The notes under the pieces are model-generated. The model ran no database searches and had not been told where the DNA came from. It saw only the letters and a list, made by a program, of their open reading frames with translations. Position numbers and translations under genes: made by a program. A stretch of DNA of 40,590 bases from Bacteroidales bacterium (GTDB lineage Bacteria; Bacteroidota; Bacteroidia; Bacteroidales; WCHB1-69), in NCBI GenBank assembly GCA_028703095.1, contig JAQVNO010000003.1:1-40590 (forward strand). The letters run 5' to 3'. This document shows positions 1 to 5,542 of the stretch, in pieces (positions within the stretch are counted from its first letter, which is position 1; every line of letters begins with the position of its first letter).

Positions 1-187
1 AAACTATAAACTATTGCAGTAAATTAACTAGATTTTTAACCCTTTAAAACATAACAAATATGAAAAAGGTAAAAATAATTGTAGCCGCTATATTCATAGT
101 GGCTGTAGGAGCAGGCATATTTTGGGCATGTCAAAAAGAAGTAACAACTGAAAATTCAAGTGTTACAAAGGAATCAAATAAAATACT
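1..187 (+). repeat. Cassette 5' repeat, copy 1 (leader plus lipoprotein signal peptide)
   Basis: Bases 1-187 correspond to 2288-2474 at a constant offset of 2287. The first 130 bases have only about four substitutions. The repeat covers the 59-base leader and the lipoprotein signal peptide, then decays after about codon 42. The window edge cuts this copy, so its left limit is unknown. Confidence 0.9.
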
Positions 188-869
188 AAAGGACAACAAT
201 AATAATCCTTTTGACTATGTTGGAATTGCCCACAATCAATATTTGGATTATTTATTAACAAATATAAATTTTCAGACTATATCAAAGGAAAATTTATTTG
301 AATATGGCAAAACTTATCGACCTTTAAATTTAACATGGAATCAATTTTCTGAAATTGAACAAAATCAAATTGAACATATGTATGAAGATGGAATTAATTT
401 ATCTATTTTTCAAGAAATTTGTACTACTTTTTGTAATCAAGCAACTATTGATACAATCGCTATCTTAGATGTGTATTTATTAGCTAATTTTATGGATAGC
501 ATAAATGATGATACAACGATAAGTATAGCATCGTATTATAATGGAATTGTATATTATGAAGGTTTATTATGTGATAGATTTTATCAAATAAATCCATCAC
601 CAACAACTGTTGAATATGAATTCTTTAAAGTTGTTTTATCTTATTGTGCTGTTGCTAAACATAGTGCAAATTACTTTATAGATGTTGCTTCAACAACAGA
701 TCCGGCAAGTTTTCTATATCCATATAAATTTCAAGTTGGTTTTTACACTTTAGATAATTCTTATACCGATGCTTATGCTTTAGCTGATGTATATAGGTTT
801 ACAGGAGATTTTAATTTTGCAGCAGGTGTTGCTGAATCACGTTCCGGTTTGTCTGGTCGAATTAATTAA
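60..869 (+). CDS. Surface lipoprotein of unknown function, variable body (cassette copy 1)
   Basis: 269 aa. The N-terminus is a lipoprotein signal peptide: basic MKKVK, a hydrophobic stretch to about residue 22, and a lipobox ending in FWAC with the acylated Cys at 24. The first 24 residues are identical to those of the lipoprotein at 2347, and the resemblance fades by about residue 42; the remaining bodies do not align. The mature part contains NPFDYVGIAHNQYLDYL near residues 49-65 and several Cys. No family was recognised. It lies 10 bases upstream of a T9SS-secreted protein gene, so the two are probably co-transcribed. The start is fixed by the signal peptide and by the second copy. The protein is probably anchored in the outer or inner membrane facing the periplasm or surface; the function is unknown. 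Confidence 0.85.
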   Translation: MKKVKIIVAAIFIVAVGAGIFWACQKEVTTENSSVTKESNKILKDNNNNPFDYVGIAHNQYLDYLLTNINFQTISKENLFEYGKTYRPLNLTWNQFSEIEQNQIEHMYEDGINLSIFQEICTTFCNQATIDTIAILDVYLLANFMDSINDDTTISIASYYNGIVYYEGLLCDRFYQINPSPTTVEYEFFKVVLSYCAVAKHSANYFIDVASTTDPASFLYPYKFQVGFYTLDNSYTDAYALADVYRFTGDFNFAAGVAESRSGLSGRIN

Positions 870-879
870 ATTGTTTGTT

Positions 880-1677
880 ATGAAAAAAATTGTTTTACTT
901 ATAATTTTAACTTTTGTTTGTTTGATAAAAGTTATTTCTCAATGTAATACTTTAAAATGGAAATGTGTTGAAATAGGATATATAAATCCGATAACCGGCA
1001 ACTATGATTTATTAGATGGAAAACAAATTAACCCTCTTGAGAACCCATCCATTGTTTTTTATAATAAATGTCAAAATGTTTCCGGATATACTTACTATAA
1101 AGGAGACCAAATTTATATAAAAACATATATATGTCCTTTTAGTTCAGATGGTAGCTTAGGTTTTAATTGGATAATGTCTAACAGACCTTTATTAGATTCA
1201 ATAGAATCATCAGCATACTATAATGATTCAACACTTGAAATAAATTGGACATCCTCAGTTTTTGAACCCATTGAAAATCAATATGGAAAATCATGGTATG
1301 ATTTAATTAGTTATTGTAAAATTATTACATTTATTGTTGCAACAAATAGAGATAGTATTTTTTCTGACTCAATTTGTATTGCAAGTAGTGATACGGCAAC
1401 AATTACTTTTTATTATCCGGATAAAATTAAGGAAAAATCACAATTTCAATTATTTCTTTATCCAAATCCTACAAATGATAATTTAACCATTAAAAATGAG
1501 AATATTCCAATCAAAGATGTGTGTCTTTATAATATAATGGGACAAAAAGTAAAACAAGTTTTCGTTAATTCAAATGAAACAACTTTAGATGTAAGCACAT
1601 TACCCGCAGGTATGTACCTTGTAAAAATCAATACCGAGCAAGGAGTACTTACACGGAAAGTACAAATAATACGATAA
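880..1677 (+). CDS. Secreted protein with T9SS C-terminal sorting domain (cassette copy 1)
   Basis: 265 aa from the ATG at 880. The open frame extends upstream to 787, but the 880 start gives a proper signal peptide (MKKIVLLIILTFVCLIKVIS followed by Q) and does not overlap the preceding lipoprotein. Residues from about 190 form a type A Por/T9SS sorting domain: LYPNPTNDNL, then YNIMGQKV, LDVSTLPAGMYLVKI and a terminal KVQIIR. The protein should cross the inner membrane by Sec and the outer membrane by T9SS, where the C-terminal domain is removed. The middle region (about 25-185) has Cys and aromatic residues but no recognised domain. The last 17 residues, and 57 of 58 bases around them, match the gene ending at 4081. 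A terminator follows at 1687. Confidence 0.85.
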   Translation: MKKIVLLIILTFVCLIKVISQCNTLKWKCVEIGYINPITGNYDLLDGKQINPLENPSIVFYNKCQNVSGYTYYKGDQIYIKTYICPFSSDGSLGFNWIMSNRPLLDSIESSAYYNDSTLEINWTSSVFEPIENQYGKSWYDLISYCKIITFIVATNRDSIFSDSICIASSDTATITFYYPDKIKEKSQFQLFLYPNPTNDNLTIKNENIPIKDVCLYNIMGQKVKQVFVNSNETTLDVSTLPAGMYLVKINTEQGVLTRKVQIIR

Positions 1678-1680
1678 TCA
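1623..1680 (+). repeat. Cassette 3' coding repeat, copy 1 (end of T9SS sorting domain)
   Basis: 58 bases that match 4027-4084 with a single mismatch, while the coding sequence upstream is only similar at protein level. It encodes the terminal KINTEQGVLTRKVQIIR. Confidence 0.9.
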
Positions 1681-1686
1681 TAATTC

Positions 1687-1716
1687 AAAAGGCTGTTTTC
1701 ACGACAGCCTTTTTTT
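1687..1716 (+). terminator. Rho-independent terminator after cassette copy 1
   Basis: Perfect 10-bp stem AAAAGGCTGT (1687-1696) with ACAGCCTTTT (1704-1713), a 7-base loop and a T-run to 1716. It sits 10 bases after the stop of the secreted protein gene. Confidence 0.85.
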
Positions 1717-1788
1717 GTTGAGAAACATCAGATTTTGAGCAAAGCAAAAATTTTCATAATTATGAAAGAAAACAGTTGAATTATTTTT

Positions 1789-2048
1789 AAAATAACTGAT
1801 TTTTGAATTGTTTTTTATTTATTTTTCCTCTATAAATTTTTGAAATATTTTTATCCGTCTGTGTGTAATTAGTCAATTTTATGTACATTTGCAGTGTAAA
1901 ATATAAACCCAAAATGGTTATGAGTACAGTGCTTTTTTATATAATTGTTGCTGCAAAATGTACAATGTATGCTTTTGGGTTGTGTTTTTATGTTTGGGTA
2001 CTGTTTACACCTATACTAAAACACTTAATTTTGCTTGCCAAGCAAGCG
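1789..2048 (+). repeat. Structured intergenic repeat, copy 1 (with a 64-base extra segment)
   Basis: This matches 4186-4381. Bases 1789-1826 equal 4186-4223, then 1827-1890 (64 bases) is present only here, and 1891-2048 aligns to 4224-4381 without gaps. Conserved parts include the pair AACCCAAAA (1905-1913) and TTTTGGGTT (1973-1981), and a hairpin TTGCTT-loop-AAGCAA near 2034-2048 whose three-base loop differs (GCC here, GTT in copy 2). An open frame from the ATG at 1914 runs to 2195 (93 codons). It starts with a hydrophobic 45-residue part shared with copy 2, but nearly all base differences there change amino acids, so a coding role is doubtful. Confidence 0.75.
1821..1895 (+). repeat. 75-bp promoter-like repeat, copy 1
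   Basis: Identical to 8419-8493 except for two substitutions. It ends in TACATTTG (1884-1891), a match to the Bacteroidota -7 element TAnnTTTG. At 8419 the same block lies directly upstream of a real gene. Here it reads into the structured intergenic repeat. Confidence 0.85.
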
Positions 2049-2226
2049 TTTGTGTATAAAACGCTGATATTCACCCCCCCCCCTCAACAACAAAACAATG
2101 CTCGCTGGGTGTGGGAGGTGATGACTTTTATAGAGGGTGTTTCCCTCAAAGCAATGTTTTACCTCCGAACCCACTTACCTTTGGTAAGTATTTAATCGAA
2201 AGTGTAAGCGAATGCGTAAAAAAATA
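2049..2226 (+). other. Copy-1-specific segment with C9 tract and nested palindromes
   Basis: This segment is absent from the second cassette copy. It carries nine C residues in a row (2075-2083), striking in such AT-rich DNA. It also has a nested imperfect palindrome: GAGGG (2133-2137) with CCCTC (2143-2147) inside GGAGGT (2114-2119) with ACCTCC (2161-2166). No gene was recognised. The open frame from 1914 ends inside it at 2195. Confidence 0.6.
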
Positions 2227-2287
2227 TAGCACACCGATGCTCACGAAATAATGAAAACGCAAAAAATACACATACCGAAAAATATTA
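2227..2287 (+). repeat. Distal part of intergenic repeat, copy 1
   Basis: It resembles 4391-4450, sharing TAGCACA, GATGCT, AAACGCAAAA and TACACAT in the same order with small gaps. It leads directly into the leader of the second cassette. Confidence 0.6.
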
Positions 2288-2474
2288 AAACTATAAACTA
2301 TTACAGTAAATTAACTAGATTTTTAACCCTTTAAAACATAACAAATATGAAAAAGGTAAAAATAATTGTAGCCGCTATATTCATAGTGGCTGTAGGAGCA
2401 GGTATATTTTGGGCTTGCGAAAAAGAAGAAGCAACTGAAAATTCAAGTTTTACAATGACATCTAATAAAATTCA
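2288..2474 (+). repeat. Cassette 5' repeat, copy 2
   Basis: Second copy of bases 1-187, covering the leader and signal-peptide codons of the lipoprotein at 2347. Confidence 0.9.
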
Positions 2475-2859
2475 AAAAGAAAATTTACCCCCAGGCACAG
2501 AGTATACAATTGATGAAATTAGAGAAATTAATGGTAAATGTTATCATGTAACTGGAACATATTATGAATGGGTAGATATTAATAACATAAAATATGGGCA
2601 ATCAAGTGGTTTGACTTATACGGAAGTAAATTGTTTAACAGCATTTCCCGAAACGACTTCTCCTTTAGAAATTAGGTTTGAGCCAAATGATTATTATACC
2701 TTTACTGAGTATGATGATTATATTGATCCAAATCATTACACTTTTGAAGTTATATTAGGAGAAGGATTTTCATCGGAGGTGTTATACTTGTTTGAACAAG
2801 ATGCGCTTATAGGCATGTGTGAAATATATTTTAATTTTAACTCAACAAGAGGGTGTTAA
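2347..2859 (+). CDS. Surface lipoprotein of unknown function, variable body (cassette copy 2)
   Basis: 170 aa. Signal peptide and lipobox (FWAC, Cys24) are identical to the protein at 60-869, and nearby residues such as TENSS and SNKI are still shared, but from about residue 43 the sequence is unrelated. The body starts LPPGTEYTIDEIREINGKCYHV and ends in NSTRGC. No domain was recognised. The gene precedes another T9SS sorting-domain protein, as in copy 1. Unlike copy 1, a strong 12-bp hairpin straddles its stop codon before the next gene. It is probably a membrane-anchored lipoprotein paired with the secreted neighbour; that pairing is inferred from repeated gene order. Confidence 0.85.
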   Translation: MKKVKIIVAAIFIVAVGAGIFWACEKEEATENSSFTMTSNKIQKENLPPGTEYTIDEIREINGKCYHVTGTYYEWVDINNIKYGQSSGLTYTEVNCLTAFPETTSPLEIRFEPNDYYTFTEYDDYIDPNHYTFEVILGEGFSSEVLYLFEQDALIGMCEIYFNFNSTRGC

Positions 2860-2876
2860 TGTATCACCCTCTTGTT
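2844..2876 (+). terminator. Perfect hairpin over the lipoprotein stop (terminator or attenuator)
   Basis: AACAAGAGGGTG (2844-2855) pairs fully with CACCCTCTTGTT (2865-2876) around a 9-base loop that contains the TAA stop. Only a weak T-run follows, so it may attenuate rather than stop transcription into the gene at 2887. Confidence 0.6.
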
Positions 2877-2886
2877 TATAAACTTT

Positions 2887-4081
2887 ATGAATATAAAAAA
2901 ATTTTATTTTAATAATTTTACTTGCATTTATTGCAAATTATTGTTTTTCGCAAAACCAACCCGACACAACGTATGAATATTATTTTTTATCCGAATTGAC
3001 TAATGATTCAATGTTGTATTATGAAAATATTTATCATTATGATTCTGATGGGAAAATACAGTATATTGAAAATTTAAATAATGTCCCTTATTGGTGTACA
3101 GGAACTTATACCGTTTATTTAGGAAATTATATAACATATTATCAATATAATGACAGCAATCAAATAAAAACTATTTTCATGCTTGATAAAAATAATGATA
3201 CCATTTTTAAACAGAGCTTTATTGTGATTAATAACGATTTAATATATATTTACCAAATTAATGACAACGGAAATTTAGTGAATTATTATCGCTATTATTT
3301 TTACAATAGTAAAAATCGAACCTCAACATCGCTTCTAAATGAAGCATTCAACCAACTAAATGGATATAGAACATATAGTTATTATCATTCTGATTCTATT
3401 TACATTCAGATGTACAATCCCTGTTCTTCTGAATATTATTTATTTTCAAAAATATACTTTAACTATTTATCAAACAATTTAATACAAAGATGTATTCAAG
3501 ATTTTAATGATTGTTCTTATATTTTAGATTTATCGTATGATAGTGATTTGAATTGCACCGGTATAGAATGTACAAAAACAATATTGGATTCTTGTTCAGA
3601 AAGATGTTGGGATTTATGGGAAACTTTAAATGAAAATAAAAATTTATCGGAAGTTTCAATAACTCCTTATTTGTCTCCGTGTTTTCCCTATTTTTTAAAT
3701 TGTGGAATGAAAGAAAACTATTATTATGATGAAATTGAACAACTTATATCAACAAAAGTTTTTGAAAAAGATTCTTTGGATAGTTGGCATATTTATATTT
3801 CAAAATATTATAAATACAATTCAACACGCATACATTCTATAAATAATTCAGAAATAACTATTTATCCAAATCCGGCATCTAATCAATTAGCTATTACAAG
3901 TAAAGAACAAATCATTAAGGATATTAATATTTACAATTTATTAGGACAAAAAGCACAAAAAGTTTCCGTAAATACAAGTGAAACCATTTTGGATGTAAGC
4001 TCTTTGCCTATTGGATTGTACCTTCTAAAAATCAATACCGAGCAAGGAGTACTTACACGGAAAGTACAAATAATAAGATAA
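2887..4081 (+). CDS. Secreted protein with T9SS sorting domain, +1 frameshift at an A7/T4 tract (cassette copy 2)
   Basis: Reading from the ATG at 2887 gives MNIKK and then leaves frame at ATA-A7-T4 (2893-2905). The next frame encodes a signal peptide core (FILIILLAFIANYCFS followed by Q) and stays open to 4081. Removing one A or T restores a protein of about 397 aa. Without the repair, the open part has only a TTG at 2996 and no signal peptide. The C-terminal 70 or so residues are a T9SS sorting domain: IYPNPASNQL, YNLLGQKA, LDVSSLPIGLYLLKI, KVQIIR. The middle is rich in Tyr, Asn and Cys (for example PCSSEYY, CTGIECTK) and matches no family I know. The shift may be real decay, phase variation or a sequencing error. 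Confidence 0.75.
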
Positions 4082-4084
4082 TTA
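4027..4084 (+). repeat. Cassette 3' coding repeat, copy 2
   Basis: Partner of 1623-1680, with one mismatch in 58 bases. Confidence 0.9.
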
Positions 4085-4185
4085 TAATACATCGGATTCT
4101 TTACTACGTCATACTAAGAATGAAAATTAATTTTAATAATTTATATTCTCTTTTAATAATTTAAGATACAATTTGGAAAATTTAG

Positions 4186-4381
4186 AAAATAACTGATTTT
4201 TGAATTGTTTTTTATTTATTTTTGCACTGTAAAATATAAACCCAAAATGGTTATGAGTACAGTGCTTTTTTATTTATTTATTCCGGCAAAAGTAATAAGC
4301 TATGCTTTTGGGTTGTGTTTTTATGTTTGGGTACTGTTTACACCTTTATTCAAACAGCTAATTTTGCTTGTTAAGCAAGCG
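4186..4381 (+). repeat. Structured intergenic repeat, copy 2
   Basis: Second copy of 1789-2048 without the 64-base promoter-like segment. GCACTGTA (4224-4231) and TACAGTGC flank the AAACCCAAAA motif as an inverted repeat. A 45-codon open frame runs from 4247 to 4384. It would encode a hydrophobic peptide beginning MVMSTVLFY and ending LLVKQA. No ribosome binding site is evident. Confidence 0.75.
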
Positions 4382-4390
4382 TAAAATAAG

Positions 4391-4450
4391 TAGCACAATG
4401 ATGCTAAAAAAATTAAACAAAACGCAAAATTACACATCAAAAAAATAAAA
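4391..4450 (+). repeat. Distal part of intergenic repeat, copy 2
   Basis: Degenerate counterpart of 2227-2287. Confidence 0.55.
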
Positions 4451-4480
4451 TACATATTTAAATTTTATAAACATAAAAAT

Positions 4481-4582
4481 TATGAAGAACTTTCTTCAAG
4501 TTATAGTACGCAATCAATAAATGGAGGAACAACATATTCTCAATCAAATTATTTAAAATTACATGATAAAACATGCCCTTAA
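4481..4582 (+). pseudogene. Possible 3' remnant of a third cassette gene
   Basis: Where a third lipoprotein would be expected, only a short open stretch without a start codon remains. From 4481 it reads YEELSSSYSTQSINGG and ends NYLKLHDKTCP before a TAA at 4580. The composition (Ser, Thr, Tyr, Asn, terminal Cys) resembles the secreted and lipoprotein bodies nearby. The DNA just before it (4455-4480) vaguely resembles the cassette leader. It could be chance; no homologue is recognised. Confidence 0.3.
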
Positions 4583-4593
4583 ATTAACAAAAT

Positions 4594-5409
4594 ATGAAAA
4601 CAAAAAAATCATTATTATTTATTTTAATTGTTTTTACAAGCATTTTTCTGAGTTTTTCCCAAAAAGGAAGTTGGACAATCGGATTAAGTAGCGGAATTCG
4701 TGGTGAGGTTTTTCAAAATTCCAACACCAACTTGATTGTAAAACATGGGACACAAATATCTACACCGCCAATGGATTTCACATTCTCCTATGCGGCATCA
4801 AATAACATATTGCTGGTAAGCGGTTTATCGTTTATCCAAGCGAAAACGAACTTTAAAACATATTGTTTTAACTATTTACAAATGTTTTCGAGCGAACAAT
4901 ATCCGTTATATTCTTCTTTGCAAGTACCGATCAGCATTCAATTACAAGTACCCATATCTTTGAATAAATTTAATGTCTTTACCAAAATGGGATTTGTATT
5001 TCAATTTCCTCTTCAACAAAGCAATGTACAAAATATTACACCAGATGTGCCTTATTTCGAGATGGAAAGTCAGGCAGGAGAACCAACAATGCTTGGATTC
5101 GGTTACAGTATTCAATGTACTTCACCTCAACATGCTGTAAATGTTTTATTTACTAGTACATTAGGCTTATTATATAAATTTGATAATGGTCTGGGGTTAT
5201 CATTGTTTGGAGATTATTATTTAGGCATGAGAGAAATGGCGACGGTTGAAATATCGTATGAACGTTTTATGGACGGCATTTCCTACAATACGTTAGATGG
5301 TACGGATACTGATGTAGGCGAGGGAGTTGAAAAACTCATCTATCGCGGTGATTATTGGAATGTGGGATTGGGTATTTCTTATACATTTCAAAAGAAAAGT
5401 CAGCAGTAA
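4594..5409 (+). CDS. Outer-membrane beta-barrel protein, function unknown
   Basis: 271 aa. A signal peptide (MKTKKSLLFILIVFTSIFLSFS, cleavage before Q) is followed by alternating strands typical of a porin-like barrel: GSWTIGLSSGI, LLVSGLSFIQAK, FNVFTKMGFVFQF, LGLSLFGDYYLG and a last strand WNVGLGISYTFQK. It probably resides in the outer membrane. It is the last plus-strand gene before ppdK and is followed by a terminator at 5430. It is not part of the duplicated cassette. The exact family cannot be named from sequence alone. Confidence 0.75.
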   Translation: MKTKKSLLFILIVFTSIFLSFSQKGSWTIGLSSGIRGEVFQNSNTNLIVKHGTQISTPPMDFTFSYAASNNILLVSGLSFIQAKTNFKTYCFNYLQMFSSEQYPLYSSLQVPISIQLQVPISLNKFNVFTKMGFVFQFPLQQSNVQNITPDVPYFEMESQAGEPTMLGFGYSIQCTSPQHAVNVLFTSTLGLLYKFDNGLGLSLFGDYYLGMREMATVEISYERFMDGISYNTLDGTDTDVGEGVEKLIYRGDYWNVGLGISYTFQKKSQQ

Positions 5410-5429
5410 AAATTTATAATCAATTTTTC

Positions 5430-5460
5430 AAGGCTATCCTCCACAAATAGCCTTTTTCTT
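5430..5460 (+). terminator. Rho-independent terminator after the barrel gene
   Basis: Stem AAGGCTAT (5430-5437) with ATAGCCTT (5447-5454), a 9-base loop and a following T-rich tract. Confidence 0.85.
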
Positions 5461-5496
5461 TTTTGTGCATTCAATAGTAATGCGTTACTCAATAAT

Positions 5497-5524
5497 AAAA
5501 AGGAGGATTTTTACCCTCCTTTTT
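5497..5524 (-). terminator. Terminator of ppdK
   Basis: AAAAAGGAGG (5497-5506) pairs with CCTCCTTTTT (5515-5524). Read on the minus strand it lies 19 bases after the ppdK stop and ends in T's. Confidence 0.8.
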
Positions 5525-5542
5525 ATTATATATAATCTACGA

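Noticed and set aside
787-879. Longer start for the first secreted protein
   Set aside because: It overlaps the lipoprotein gene and places 31 residues before a complete signal peptide; the ATG at 880 is better.
1881-2195. 104-codon open frame in the intergenic repeat
   Set aside because: It overlaps a repeated structured element, the shared part shows mostly amino-acid-changing differences, and the rest runs through a C9 tract and palindromes. No ribosome binding site or known family was seen.
2049-2226. Integron attC site or mobile-element end
   Set aside because: No matching core sites (GTTRRRY and its partner) or integrase gene were seen; the palindromes alone are not enough.
2996-4081. 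TTG at 2996 as the true start of the second secreted protein
   Set aside because: The same frame encodes a signal peptide upstream at about 2903-2950, so a frameshift near 2900 is a better explanation.
1-4600. CRISPR array or insertion sequence in the repeat-rich region
   Set aside because: Repeats are long, few and irregularly spaced, and there is no transposase or cas gene.
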